Source of the DNA: NCEH01 sp043195125
Lineage (GTDB): Bacteria; Pseudomonadota; Alphaproteobacteria; Rhizobiales; Xanthobacteraceae
Length of the DNA: 64,000 nt
Assembly (NCBI RefSeq): GCF_043195125.1
Contig: NZ_JBAFWR010000003.1
Direction: 5' to 3' (one strand)
Shown here: piece after piece, positions 54,363 through 64,000 of the stretch
How positions within the stretch are numbered: the stretch's first letter is position 1
How the letters are laid out: each line of letters begins with the position of its first letter
Translations under genes and position numbers: made by a program
Notes under the pieces: model-generated
Told to the model about the DNA's origin: nothing
Databases searched by the model: none
What the model saw: the letters and a program-made list of their open reading frames with translations, nothing else

Positions 54363-55610
54363 TCACAGCCAGGAATGGCGCGGCGGCTTCAAGCCGTTCA
54401 GCGCGTAATTGCCGATGGCGTGGAATTTCCAGCGCACCGGGTCGTGCAGGGTGTGGATGCGGGCGTCGCGCCAATAGCGGTCGAGATTGTCCTGCGCCAG
54501 CGCGGCGCGGGTGCCGGACAGTTCGAACAGCTTTGAGCCCGCGAGCAGGGCGATTTCCGTGGCGAGCACCTTCGCCTCGGCCACCGCGATGGAGGCGTGG
54601 GCGACGCTGTCCTCGGTCTCGTGATCAAGCGCGGCGTCGATGGCGAGGCCGGCCTCTTCCAGCACCGCCTCGGCGGCGTGCAGGCGGATGGCGAGGTCGC
54701 CGATGTCGCGCAGCACGTAGGGCTCCTGCGCCACCGCCTCCACGCCGCTGTCGGGCCAGGGGCGGGCGCGGGTCTTCACGAAGCGGATGGTTTCCTCCAG
54801 CGCGCCGCGCGCGATGCCGGCGTCGATCGCCGCCTGGATGATCTGCGCCACCGGCCCGTGCACCGAGGGCCCCTCGAAGGCGCGATAGCTCTCGATCACA
54901 TGGCTCGTCGGCACGAACACGTCGTCGAGAACGACGGTGCCGCTGGCGGTGGTGCGCTGCCCGATACCGGTCCAGTCGTCGAGGACGGAAAGGCCGGGCG
55001 CATCGCGCTCCAGAAAGGCGAGGCGGCCCTTGCCGTCCTCGCCGATGGCGTTGACCGGCACCAGATGGGCGAAGGCCGCGCCGGTGCAATAGAATTTCTC
55101 GCCCCGCACGATGAAGCCGTCGCCGTGCGGGATCAGCCGGGTGTGAAAATCAAGGATGGTCTTGCCGGCGCGCTCGGAAATGGCGTTGCCGAAGCGCCGC
55201 CCCTCCAGCGCCGCCCGATAGAAGAAACGCCGCTTCTGCACGCTCGGATCGAAGCGGATCAGATCGATGATGCTGAGATGGTTCTGGGCAAGCTGCGCGA
55301 TCGAGGCGTCCGCGGCCGCGATCAGGGCGAACATTCGCGCCAGGGTCGCATAGGACACCGCCGGGCCGCCCTCGGCCTTCGGCACATTCACGCTCCACAG
55401 GCCGCTTTGCGAGAAGCGATCGAGTTCCGCGATCGGCAATTGCCGCCCCGCATCGCGCGCTGCCGCGCCGGGTGCGAATTCGGCGGCGAGCGCCCGCGCC
55501 ACGGTGAGCGCTTCGGCATCGGAAGCCACCACATGCGCCGGCCGGGCAGGCTTTGGCAGCGGCGCGAAGGCGGAGCGCTCCGCTGCGCGGGCGGGCTTCA
55601 CATCATTCAC
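54363..55610 (-). CDS. SfnB/DszC-type flavin-dependent monooxygenase 2
   Basis: A 415-residue paralog of the next gene, sharing SQSGLWSVNVPKAEGGPAVSY, FYCTGAAFAHLVPV, GIGQRTTASGTVVLDDV and HTLHDPVRWKFHAIGNYALNG. Two related but clearly divergent flavoproteins may oxidise sulfide to sulfoxide and sulfone in steps, or serve different substrates. Start is GTG at 55610 behind AGGAGGA. It is the promoter-proximal gene of the leftward organosulfur operon. Confidence 0.87.
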   Translation of the reverse strand: MNDVKPARAAERSAFAPLPKPARPAHVVASDAEALTVARALAAEFAPGAAARDAGRQLPIAELDRFSQSGLWSVNVPKAEGGPAVSYATLARMFALIAAADASIAQLAQNHLSIIDLIRFDPSVQKRRFFYRAALEGRRFGNAISERAGKTILDFHTRLIPHGDGFIVRGEKFYCTGAAFAHLVPVNAIGEDGKGRLAFLERDAPGLSVLDDWTGIGQRTTASGTVVLDDVFVPTSHVIESYRAFEGPSVHGPVAQIIQAAIDAGIARGALEETIRFVKTRARPWPDSGVEAVAQEPYVLRDIGDLAIRLHAAEAVLEEAGLAIDAALDHETEDSVAHASIAVAEAKVLATEIALLAGSKLFELSGTRAALAQDNLDRYWRDARIHTLHDPVRWKFHAIGNYALNGLKPPRHSWL

Positions 55611-55622
55611 GACCAGATCCTC

Positions 55623-55688
55623 CTAAATATATAAATTCGATAAAATCAGTGAACATTATTGACTAAACAAAATTCCGATGTCTATCAT
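55623..55688. promoter_or_regulatory. AT-rich divergent promoter region of the organosulfur locus
   Basis: Rightward: TTGACT (55659-55664), 18-bp spacer, TATCAT (55683-55688), 39 bp before the binding-protein start. Leftward: TTCACT (minus strand, 55653-55648), 16-bp spacer, TATATT (55631-55626), in front of GTG 55610. The whole gap 55611-55727 is strikingly AT-rich. Such regions are typical binding sites of CysB/Cbl-like sulfur regulators, but no defined operator was recognised. Confidence 0.6.
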
Positions 55689-55727
55689 AATTTAACACAT
55701 ATTTTCCATGTAATTCGGAGACATGCC

Positions 55728-57359
55728 GTGAGCGAGAGCCGCCATCCAGCGCGACCGGGACGAGAGAAACGCGGATTTCGAAGCGTCCTGGCCGCCGCCT
55801 GCTTCTCGCTCGTGGCGGCCGGCGCGCAGGCCGAGGAACCCCACAAGGGCGGCACGCTGACCGCTATCATTCAGCCCGAGCCGGTGATCCTCACCGCCGC
55901 GCTGAACACCGCCGCCCCCACCGGCGTCGTTTCCGGCAACATCTTCGACGGGCTGGTGGATTACGACGCCAACCTGAACCCCGTGCCGGCCCTCGCCGAG
56001 AGCTGGGAAACCTCGGCCGACGGCCTCACCTTCACCCTGCACCTGCGCAAGGGCGTGCAATGGCACGACGGCAAGCCCTTCACCGCGGCGGATGTGAAAT
56101 GGACGCTGGAGGAGGTGTGGCAGAAGATCCACCCGCGCAATCAGGCCATCTTCGGCAAGGTGACCTCGGTGGATACGCCGGACGATTCGACCGTGGTGCT
56201 GCACCTCAGCCAGCCCTCGGTGGCGATCCTCTCCTCGCTGAATTCCAACGGCGCCCAGGTGCTGCCCAAGCACCTCTATGAAGGCACCGACCTTCTCAAC
56301 AATCCCTACAACAACAAGCCGGTTGGCACCGGCCCGTTCGTGTTCAAGGAATGGAGCCGGGGGAATTACATCGTCCTGGAGCGCAATCCAAATTATTGGG
56401 ACAAGACCAAGCCCTATCTGGACAAGGTGATCTTCAAGGTGATCCCCGACGCCGCGGCCCGCGCCGCCGCGCTGGAGAAGGGCGAGGTGCAATATGGCGT
56501 GCTGAGCCCGGTGCCGCTGAAGGATGCCGAGCGGCTCTCCAAGCTGCCGTCGCTGCGCGTCACCACCCAGGGCTATGAGTGGCTCTCGCCCTTCCTGTTC
56601 GCCGATTTCAACGTGGACCGCGCGAACATCAAGGATGTGAAGGTGCGCCAGGCCCTGGCCCATGCCATCGACCGCAAGACCATCGCCAACGTGGTGTGGT
56701 TCGGCTTCGCCAAGCCCGCCGTGAGCCCGGTGCCCTCCACGCTCACCGCGTTCCACGACGCCGGCGGGATCGCCTACGATTTCGATCCCAAGAAGGCCGA
56801 GGCGCTGCTGGACGAGGCGGGCTACAAGCGCGGCGCCGATGGCGTGCGCTTCACGCTCGACATCGATTACATTCCCTATGGCGACGATTTCAAGCGCACC
56901 GCGGAATATCTGAAGCAGGCGCTCAAGCGCGTGGGCGTGGAGGCCAATGTCCGCTCGCAGGATACGGCCGCCTATACCAAGCGCGTCTATGGCGACCGCG
57001 ATTTCGACATCGCCATCACCTGGTTCGCCGCCTTCTCCGATCCGCAGGTGGGCGTCAACCGCGCCTATTGGTCCGGCCCGATCGGCAAGAACATTCCCTG
57101 GACCAACGGCTCGGGCTATCGCAACGCCAAGGTGGACGCGCTGATCGCCGCCGTGCAGGGCGAGGCGGATCCGCAGAAGCGCATCCAGGAGTTCAAGGAC
57201 CTCCAGAAGATCGTGCTCACCGACCTGCCGACCCTGCCGCTGGTGGAACTGAAGTTCTTCACCGTCGAGGCGGCGAACCTCAAGCACCCGACGCCGCGCG
57301 GCGACCAGGTCTACGGCTCGTTCCGCGACTTCTGGTTCGACGACGCGAAATCAAACTGA
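55728..57359 (+). CDS. Dipeptide-type ABC substrate-binding protein 1
   Basis: A 543-residue periplasmic SBP_bac_5 protein. A Sec-type signal with a basic N-region (RKRGFRSVLAAACFSLVAAGAQA-like, ending AQA-EE) is followed by KGGTLTAIIQPEPVILTAAL, then ADGLTFTLHLRKGVQWHDGKPFTAADV, the hallmark of DppA/OppA-type proteins. I chose GTG 55728, which follows CGGAG by 7 bp; the frame is open back to a TTG at 55659, but that lies in the promoter -35 box. An ATG-CCG-TGA overlaps the start. It is paralogous to the next gene. Confidence 0.9.
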   Translation: MSESRHPARPGREKRGFRSVLAAACFSLVAAGAQAEEPHKGGTLTAIIQPEPVILTAALNTAAPTGVVSGNIFDGLVDYDANLNPVPALAESWETSADGLTFTLHLRKGVQWHDGKPFTAADVKWTLEEVWQKIHPRNQAIFGKVTSVDTPDDSTVVLHLSQPSVAILSSLNSNGAQVLPKHLYEGTDLLNNPYNNKPVGTGPFVFKEWSRGNYIVLERNPNYWDKTKPYLDKVIFKVIPDAAARAAALEKGEVQYGVLSPVPLKDAERLSKLPSLRVTTQGYEWLSPFLFADFNVDRANIKDVKVRQALAHAIDRKTIANVVWFGFAKPAVSPVPSTLTAFHDAGGIAYDFDPKKAEALLDEAGYKRGADGVRFTLDIDYIPYGDDFKRTAEYLKQALKRVGVEANVRSQDTAAYTKRVYGDRDFDIAITWFAAFSDPQVGVNRAYWSGPIGKNIPWTNGSGYRNAKVDALIAAVQGEADPQKRIQEFKDLQKIVLTDLPTLPLVELKFFTVEAANLKHPTPRGDQVYGSFRDFWFDDAKSN

Positions 57360-57380
57360 GCGCAGCACTCCGCAGCTGCC

Positions 57381-57420
57381 CCCTCTCCCGCGTGCGGGGG
57401 AGGGTTGGGAGGGGGAATTC
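57381..57420 (+). repeat. GC-rich palindromic element between the two binding-protein genes
   Basis: CCCTCTCCCGC (57381-57391) pairs with GCGGGGGAGGG (57394-57404), and a second near-palindrome centred on GGAATTCC follows at about 57408-57428. Elements of the CCCTCTCCC/GGGAGAGGG type are common dispersed intergenic repeats in Gram-negative genomes. Here it may act as a partial terminator or mRNA 3' stabiliser that raises the level of the first binding protein. Confidence 0.5.
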
Positions 57421-57505
57421 CCCACCCTCGGAAGCGCTCCCCAAATCGCGACGCACGGCACCGGTGCCTGCGTCACCAGACAGACAGACTTTCGGAAACC
57501 CGACC

Positions 57506-59134
57506 ATGGCCGCCTTCACCCGTCGCTTCTTCCTCGCTGCAGGCTCCTCGCTCGCGCTCGCCGCGGCCCTCGGCCTGCCGGCGTCCGCCGCCGAAACGCT
57601 TGCCGAAACGCCGAAGCGCGGCGGCACGCTGACGGCCATCCTCCAACCCGAGCCGGTGACGCTGACGCCCGCCAACAACACGGCCCAGCCCACCCAGTTC
57701 GTCGCCGCGAACATTTTCGACGGCCTCGTCACCTATGATTTCGACCTGAAGCCCCAGCCCTCCCTCGCCACCGCCTGGGAAGTGGCGCCCGATGGACTCA
57801 CCTTCACCTTCCACCTGCGCAAAGGCGTGAAATGGCACGACGGCCAGCCGTTCACCGCGGCGGATGTGAAGTGGAGCCTGGAGAACGTGTGGAAGACCAT
57901 CCACCCGCGCAATAAGGCGCTGTTCGAGAACGTGACCAGCGTGGACACGCCGGACGACCAGACCGTGATCCTCCACCTGTCGAAGCCGTCCCTGCCGATC
58001 CTGGCGGTGATCAATGGCGTCGGCGCGCCGATCCTGCCGAAGCATCTCTATGACGGCACGGATATCCTCAACAATCCCGTCAACAACAAGCCGGTCGGCA
58101 CCGGGGCGTTCGTCTTCAAGGAGTGGAAGAAGGGTGAATATATTCTTCTGGAGCGCAATGCCGATTACTGGGACGAGGGCAAGCCCTATCTCGACCGCAT
58201 CCTCTTCCGCGTCATCCCCGACGCCGCGGCCCGCGCCGCCGCGCTAGAGAAGGGCGAGGCGCAGTACGCCACCTTCAATCCCGTGCCGTTCCGCGACGTG
58301 GAGCGCCTCGCCGCGCTGCCGAACCTGAAGGTGGACACGCGCGGCTACGAATGGCTCTCGCCTTTGCTCTATCTCGATTTCAATGTGGACAATCCCTACT
58401 TCAAGGATGTCCGCGTGCGCCATGCGGTGGCCCATGCACTGGATCGCGAGGCCATCGCGAAAGTGGTGTGGTTCGGCTTCGGCAAGCCCGCCATCAGCCC
58501 GGTTCCCTCTACCCTGCGCACCTTCCACGACGCGAACGTGCCGCGCTATCCCTTCGATCCCAAGAAGGCGGAGGAGTTGCTGGATGCCGCAGGCTTCAAG
58601 CGCGGCACGGACGGCGTGCGCTTCTCCATCACCCACGATTTCCTGCCCTATGGCGACGATTACAAGCGCACCGGCGAATATATCAAGCAAGCACTGAAGC
58701 GCGTGGGCATCGAGGTCAATATTCGCAGCCAGGATACCGCCGCTTTCATTAAGCGCGTCTATGCCGACCGCGATTTCGATCTCTCTTCCTCCTATAACGG
58801 CGCCTTCCCCGATCCGCAGATCGGTGTGGTGCGCGCCTTCTGGTCCGGCTGGCTCGGCACCAAGACGCCCTGGACCAACGGCTCGGGCTATCGCAACCCG
58901 CAGGTGGACGCGCTCATCCAGAGCGCCGCCATCGAGGGCGACCAGAACAAGCGGGTGGAGATCTTCAATCGCTTCCAGGACACCGTGGTGGGCGATCTGC
59001 CCACCTTGCCACTGCTGGAACTGCGCTTCTTCACGATCCATGCCGCCAATCTGAAGGGCATCGTCATCCAAGGCGACCAGACCTATGGGTCGGTCAAGAA
59101 CGCCTGGTTCGACGACGCCCCGAAGCAGAATTGA
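57506..59134 (+). CDS. Dipeptide-type ABC substrate-binding protein 2 (Tat signal)
   Basis: A 542-residue SBP_bac_5 protein with a probable twin-arginine signal (MAAFTRRFFLAAGSSLALAAA, cleavage near ASA-AE), unlike its Sec-type paralog upstream. It shares GGTLTAILQPEPVTLTPANN, HLRKGVKWHDGQPFTAADVKWSLE and SGYRNPQVDALI. The pair is probably a local duplication with separate ligands. It precedes the permease gene by 9 bp and so belongs to the dppBCDF-like operon. Confidence 0.9.
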   Translation: MAAFTRRFFLAAGSSLALAAALGLPASAAETLAETPKRGGTLTAILQPEPVTLTPANNTAQPTQFVAANIFDGLVTYDFDLKPQPSLATAWEVAPDGLTFTFHLRKGVKWHDGQPFTAADVKWSLENVWKTIHPRNKALFENVTSVDTPDDQTVILHLSKPSLPILAVINGVGAPILPKHLYDGTDILNNPVNNKPVGTGAFVFKEWKKGEYILLERNADYWDEGKPYLDRILFRVIPDAAARAAALEKGEAQYATFNPVPFRDVERLAALPNLKVDTRGYEWLSPLLYLDFNVDNPYFKDVRVRHAVAHALDREAIAKVVWFGFGKPAISPVPSTLRTFHDANVPRYPFDPKKAEELLDAAGFKRGTDGVRFSITHDFLPYGDDYKRTGEYIKQALKRVGIEVNIRSQDTAAFIKRVYADRDFDLSSSYNGAFPDPQIGVVRAFWSGWLGTKTPWTNGSGYRNPQVDALIQSAAIEGDQNKRVEIFNRFQDTVVGDLPTLPLLELRFFTIHAANLKGIVIQGDQTYGSVKNAWFDDAPKQN

Positions 59135-59143
59135 GGGCGCCCC

Positions 59144-60118
59144 GTGCTGACAGCCCGTTATCTGCGCCGCGGCCTCGCGCAGCTCGCCTTCGTGGTGTTC
59201 GGCATCGCCGTGGTGAACTTCTTCCTGCTACATCTTGCGCCCGGTGATGCGGCGCAGGTGATGGCGGGCGAGGCCGGCTCGGCGACGCCGGAATACATGG
59301 CGGCGCTGCGCAAGCAGTTCGGCCTCGACCAGCCGCTCTACATCCAGTTTTTCCAGTATCTTAAGAACATCCTCAGCTTCAACCTCGGCTATTCCTTCCG
59401 CCAGGGCCTGCCGGTATCGGAACTGCTGTTGCTGCGCCTGCCGGCGACGCTGCTGCTGATGGTCACCAGCATCCTGTTCGCGGTCAGCGTCGGCGGCACG
59501 CTCGGCTTCATCGCCGCGCGCCATGCCGGCAAGGCAATCGACACCGCCATCTCCACGCTCGCGCTGGTGTTCTATGCGACGCCCGTGTTCTGGATCGGAA
59601 TCATGTTCATTGTGGTGTTCTCAGTGGGGCTCGACTGGCTGCCCGTGGGCGGCATGGCGAGCATCGAGAAGGGCTATACCGGCTTCGACCATGTGCGCGA
59701 CGTGGCGCACCATCTGGTGCTGCCGGCGGCGACGCTCGGCCTGTTCTACCTTGCCATCTACACGCGGCTGATGCGCGCCTCCATGCTTGAGGTCTACGGG
59801 CAGGATTTCGTGCGCACCGCCCGCGCCAAGGGCGTGCGGCCACGGCGCATCGCGGCCCGGCACGTGCTGCGCAACGCGCTTCTGCCCATCGTCACCACGC
59901 TCGGCGTGCAGATGGGCTCGGTGCTGGGCGGGGCGATCCTGGTGGAAACCGTGTTCTCCTGGCCCGGCCTCGGCCGCCTCGCCTTCGAGGCGCTGTTCCA
60001 GCGCGACCTGAACCTGCTGCTGGGCATCCTGTTCTGCTCGTCCATCGTCGTGGTGCTGGTCAATCTCGCGGTGGACCTGCTCTATACGGTCATCGATCCG
60101 CGCATCGAATTGGCCTGA
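59144..60118 (+). CDS. ABC transporter permease, DppB-type
   Basis: A 324-residue inner-membrane permease with an N-terminal DppB motif (PGDAAQVMAGEAGS, then YIQFFQYLKNILSFNLGYSFR), six helices and the coupling loop YGQDFVRTARAKGVRPRRIAARHVLRNALLPI. Start is GTG at 59144. Forms the channel with the DppC-type protein encoded 2 bp downstream. Confidence 0.93.
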   Translation: MLTARYLRRGLAQLAFVVFGIAVVNFFLLHLAPGDAAQVMAGEAGSATPEYMAALRKQFGLDQPLYIQFFQYLKNILSFNLGYSFRQGLPVSELLLLRLPATLLLMVTSILFAVSVGGTLGFIAARHAGKAIDTAISTLALVFYATPVFWIGIMFIVVFSVGLDWLPVGGMASIEKGYTGFDHVRDVAHHLVLPAATLGLFYLAIYTRLMRASMLEVYGQDFVRTARAKGVRPRRIAARHVLRNALLPIVTTLGVQMGSVLGGAILVETVFSWPGLGRLAFEALFQRDLNLLLGILFCSSIVVVLVNLAVDLLYTVIDPRIELA

Positions 60119-60120
60119 CC

Positions 60121-61005
60121 ATGTCGCTGCTCGATGTGGCGGCCGCGCCGCCCTCCCTCGCCACGCCCCGCAACGGGCTTTTGACGCGCCTGCTGCGCCG
60201 CCCCTCGGCGCTGGTGGGGCTCCTCCTGCTGGCGCTCATCATCGCCATGGCCGCCTCCGCTCCGCTGCTGTTCCCGGACGACCCGCTGGACATGGTGGCC
60301 CAGCCGTTCCTGTGGCCGGGCGCCGATCCCGCTTATCCGCTCGGCACCGACATGCTGGGGCGCGACCTTGCCTCCGGCATTTTCCACGGCGCCCGCGTCT
60401 CACTACTCATCGGCGCGGTGGCGACCCTGGTTTCGCTGGTGATCGGCACCGGCACCGGCGCGCTTGCCGGCTATTACGGCGGGCGGGTGGACGCGGTGCT
60501 GATGCGCATCACCGAGCTGTTCCAGACCATCCCGCCGTTCCTGTTCGCGCTCGCCATCGTGGCGATCCTGCAGCCCTCCATTCCCACCATCACGTTCGCC
60601 ATCGGCATCACCTCCTGGCCCAGCCTGGCGCGCCTCGTGCGGGCGGAAGTGCTGAAGCTGCGCCACGGCGAGCTGGTGCAGGCCTCGATCGCGCTCGGCG
60701 CCTCGGACGCCCGCATCATCGCCCTGCACATCCTGCCGAACACGCTGGCGCCGATCATCGTCTCCTCGTCCATCCTGGTCGCGAGCGCGATCCTCACCGA
60801 ATCCAGCCTCGCATTCCTGGGCCTGGGAGATCCCAATGTGGTGAGCTGGGGCGGCATGGTGGGCGCCGGCCGCGAGGTGCTGCGCACCGACTGGTATGTC
60901 GCGACGGTGCCCGGCCTCGCCATCGTCGCCGCCGTGCTGGCGCTCAACCTGCTGGGCGACGGGCTGAACGATGCCCTCGACCCCAAGGGGGAGCGCCGGG
61001 CATGA
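60121..61005 (+). CDS. ABC transporter permease, DppC-type
   Basis: A 294-residue partner permease with the DppC N-terminal helix, PLGTDMLGRDLASGIFHGARVSL and the coupling loop LRHGELVQASIALGASDARIIALHILPNTLAPI. SSLAFLGLGDPNVVSWGGMV is a family hallmark. The stop overlaps the next start (ATGA at 61002-61005). Confidence 0.94.
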   Translation: MSLLDVAAAPPSLATPRNGLLTRLLRRPSALVGLLLLALIIAMAASAPLLFPDDPLDMVAQPFLWPGADPAYPLGTDMLGRDLASGIFHGARVSLLIGAVATLVSLVIGTGTGALAGYYGGRVDAVLMRITELFQTIPPFLFALAIVAILQPSIPTITFAIGITSWPSLARLVRAEVLKLRHGELVQASIALGASDARIIALHILPNTLAPIIVSSSILVASAILTESSLAFLGLGDPNVVSWGGMVGAGREVLRTDWYVATVPGLAIVAAVLALNLLGDGLNDALDPKGERRA

Positions 61006-61992
61006 GCCATATCCCCGCGAAAAATCCCGTGCTCAGCGTCGAACATCTCGCCATCGGCTTCCGGTCCGGCGCGCGCACCCTGCGCGCGGTGCACGACCTC
61101 TCCTTCCAGGTGGCGCGCGGCGAGACGCTGGCCATCGTCGGCGAAAGCGGTTGCGGCAAGTCGGTGACGGCGCTTTCCCTGCTCGGCCTCGTGCCGCCGC
61201 CCGGCGTGGTGGACGGCACCGCCATCCGCCTGGAGGGCCGCAACCTGCTGGGCCTGCCGGAAGGCGAGCTGCGCCGCCTGCGCGGGGCGCGCATCGCCAT
61301 GATCTTCCAGGAGCCCATGACTGCGCTCAACCCGGTGCTGACCATCGGCGAGCAGATTGTGGAGGCCATCCGCGAGCACGAGACGGTCTCCGCGAAGGCC
61401 GCACGGGGCCGCGCCATCGAATTGCTGCACCGGGTGCGCATTCCCGATGCCGAGCGGCGCTTCGCCGATTTTCCCCATCGCCTGTCCGGCGGCATGCGCC
61501 AGCGGGTGATGATCGCCATGGCGCTCGCCTGCTCTCCCGCTGTGCTGGTGGCGGACGAGGCGACGACGGCGCTGGACGTGACCATCCAGGCGCAGATCCT
61601 CGAGCTGATCGACACGCTGAAGCGCGAGAACGGCACGGCGGTGGTGCTCATCACCCATGATCTCGGCGTGGTGGCCGAACATGCCGACCGGGTGCTGGTG
61701 ATGTATGCCGGCCGCAAGGTGGAGGAGCGCGCGGTCGCGGACCTGTTCGCCGATCCGCTGCATCCCTACACCCGCGGCCTCATCGCCGCGCGGCCGCGCC
61801 TCGGCGGGGCGGACCGCACGCGCACCCGGCTCACGGAGATCCCCGGCACCGTGCCGAGCCTTGCGGCGATGCCGGGCGGCTGCGCCTTCGCGCCGCGCTG
61901 CGGCTTCGCCCGGCCCGCCTGCGCGGCCGCCACCCCACCCCTCATGCCAGCGAAGAGTGGCGGCGTTGCCTGCCTTCGCGCGGGAGAGATTG

Positions 61993-63052
<1,060 letters not shown>

Positions 63053-63069
<17 letters not shown>

Positions 63070-63625
63070 TATCGAGCTTGAACACACCAGCGGCCGGGCG
63101 CACGAGATCTATGCCCGCATCCAGGGCGAATACGGCCCGTTCGGCAACATGCTGCGCGTGTTCGCCCATCGCCCGCCGGCGCTGGAGCACATCTTCGGCC
63201 TGCTGCTGGACTCCAAGGCGGATGCGCTGATCTCGAAGCGCCATCTGGAAATCGTCCTGGTGGCCGCCTCGGCCGCCAATGCGTGCGCCTATTGCGTTTC
63301 CCACCACGCCCCGCGCCTGATCGCGGAAGGGCTGCCCTTCGATGCCGCCGACCGCATCCTGGAGGCGCAGGTGCCGGGCTTCGACGCGCTCGACCATCTG
63401 GTGCGCGACTACGCGGTGCAGGTGAGCCGGGAGGCCCGGCGCGTCTCCGACGCCCTGTTCGAAGGCCTGCGCGCCCATTTCAGCGAGGCCCAGATCGTGG
63501 AGCTGACGGTGCGGGCGGCGCTGTGCGCCTTCTTCAGCCGCTTCAACGAAGCCCTGCGGATCGATGTGGAAGAGGATGTCCTCGCCCTCGAGCTGACCCC
63601 GCCGGACCATTCCGCCGCCGCCTGA
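63053..63625 (+). CDS. AhpD-like carboxymuconolactone-decarboxylase-family protein
   Basis: A 190-residue all-helical AhpD-fold protein with the redox motif CAYCVSHH (Cys78, Cys81, His84, His85), as in alkylhydroperoxidase D-type peroxidases. It could remove peroxide released by uncoupled flavin monooxygenases of this locus. GGAG lies 7 bp before ATG 63053, inside the DppF-type gene. Organosulfur gene clusters often contain such a protein. Confidence 0.88.
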
Positions 63626-63688
63626 GGCCCCAGCCTTGCGGCGCCGGAGCGCCGACGCCATCTGAATGAAATCGAACCGAGTCTTGCC

Positions 63689-64000
63689 ATGAATGCCCAT
63701 TCCCACGCCCAGCCCGCCCGGCCCCATCCCGCGACGAGCGAACCGGCGACCGTCGCGCTGGCCTATCGCGCCGCCATGCGCAAGCTGGCGGGCGCCGCAA
63801 GCATTCTCACCGTCGGGGAGGGGGACAGCCGCAACGGCCTGACCACCACTTCCGTCTCCTCGCTCAGCGTCGATCCGCCGACGCTGATCGTGTGCGTGAA
63901 CAAGGCCGCCTCCGCCCGCGCGGAACTTGCCCGGCGGCGCAGCTTCGCGATCAACGTGCTGCGCCCGCATCACCGCTTTCTCGCCGACCAGTTCGCCGGC
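63689..64000 (+). CDS. Flavin reductase family protein (partial, runs off the window)
   Basis: The first 104 codons of a flavin reductase of the DIM6/NTAB group: AYRAAMRKLAGAASILTVGEGDSRNGLTTTSVSSLSVDPPTLIVCVNKAASA, which is the FMN-binding split barrel. It would supply FMNH2 to SsuD, the DszA-like enzyme and the SfnB-type enzymes. The start at 63689 has no clear ribosome-binding site; the N-terminal 20 residues are His/Pro-rich. The 3' end lies beyond the window. Confidence 0.9.
   Translation, partial: MNAHSHAQPARPHPATSEPATVALAYRAAMRKLAGAASILTVGEGDSRNGLTTTSVSSLSVDPPTLIVCVNKAASARAELARRRSFAINVLRPHHRFLADQFAG

Noticed and set aside
55723..55731. Two-codon minimal ORF ATG-CCG-TGA overlapping the binding-protein start
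   Set aside because: It could slow initiation, but such triplets are frequent by chance and there is no other support.
57381..57428. Insertion-sequence end or transposon remnant
   Set aside because: There are palindromes only, with no target duplication or transposase fragment; it fits a dispersed intergenic palindrome or terminator.

Overview
The window is about two thirds GC, has rhizobial-style gene content (a form I aerobic CO dehydrogenase operon, LigD with two Ku proteins, many ABC transporters and FCD-type GntR regulators) and reads as chromosomal DNA of a metabolically versatile alphaproteobacterium, most likely Hyphomicrobiales and possibly Xanthobacteraceae. That placement is inferred from gene families. 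A perfect 16-bp parS site (28273-28288) argues for a ParB-partitioned replicon. I see no rRNA, tRNA, CRISPR array, insertion sequence or phage gene.

Layout. 1-1578: C-terminal part of a TonB-dependent receptor. 1630-6207: a non-homologous end-joining block (ligD, ku1, ku2). 6397-15379: a CoxC-like MHYT-LytTR regulator followed by coxMSLDEFG, encoding a form I Mo-Cu CO dehydrogenase and its maturation proteins. Three helically phased direct repeats lie between regulator and operon, and a strong intrinsic terminator lies between coxL and coxD. 15473-15808: a small GIY-YIG protein behind a near-consensus promoter embedded in a long palindrome. 16018-19052: an orphan periplasmic binding protein and an unrecognised membrane protein.

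19371-26679: a cobalamin-dependent cluster that is best read as 2-hydroxyisobutyryl-CoA mutase rather than methylmalonyl-CoA mutase (hcmA carries the Ile90/Asp117 signature). It includes the split small subunit, a CoA ligase, a MeaB-type chaperone, a PduO-type adenosyltransferase, a tandem gamma-carbonic-anhydrase-fold protein, a 96-residue unknown and a divergent GntR regulator. The same palindromic operator occurs in front of gntR/hcmB and in front of the binding protein at 16018.

26882-32567: separate catabolic genes (carbamoylase-type amidase, Edd, a 2-hydroxyacid dehydrogenase, L-2-hydroxyglutarate oxidase). 32570-39479: one eight-gene minus-strand operon with a taurine/nitrate-type ABC transporter, two SDRs, a creatininase-family amidohydrolase and two ureohydrolases, controlled by a divergent LysR. 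It looks like an uncharacterised pathway for a guanidino, ureido or cyclic amide compound. 40516-48795: an aldehyde dehydrogenase and GntR on the minus strand, and on the plus strand a crotonase-family protein without the usual glutamates, a second orphan binding protein, a 3-hydroxyisobutyrate-type dehydrogenase, a quinone oxidoreductase and a malonyl-CoA synthetase.

48843-50336: an M32 carboxypeptidase. 50482-64000: an organosulfur scavenging region. SsuD, a DszA/NtaA-type monooxygenase and two SfnB/DszC-type flavoproteins run leftward from an AT-rich divergent promoter. Two tandem dipeptide-type binding proteins, the full dppBCDF-like transporter, an AhpD-like protein and a flavin reductase (cut by the window end) run rightward.
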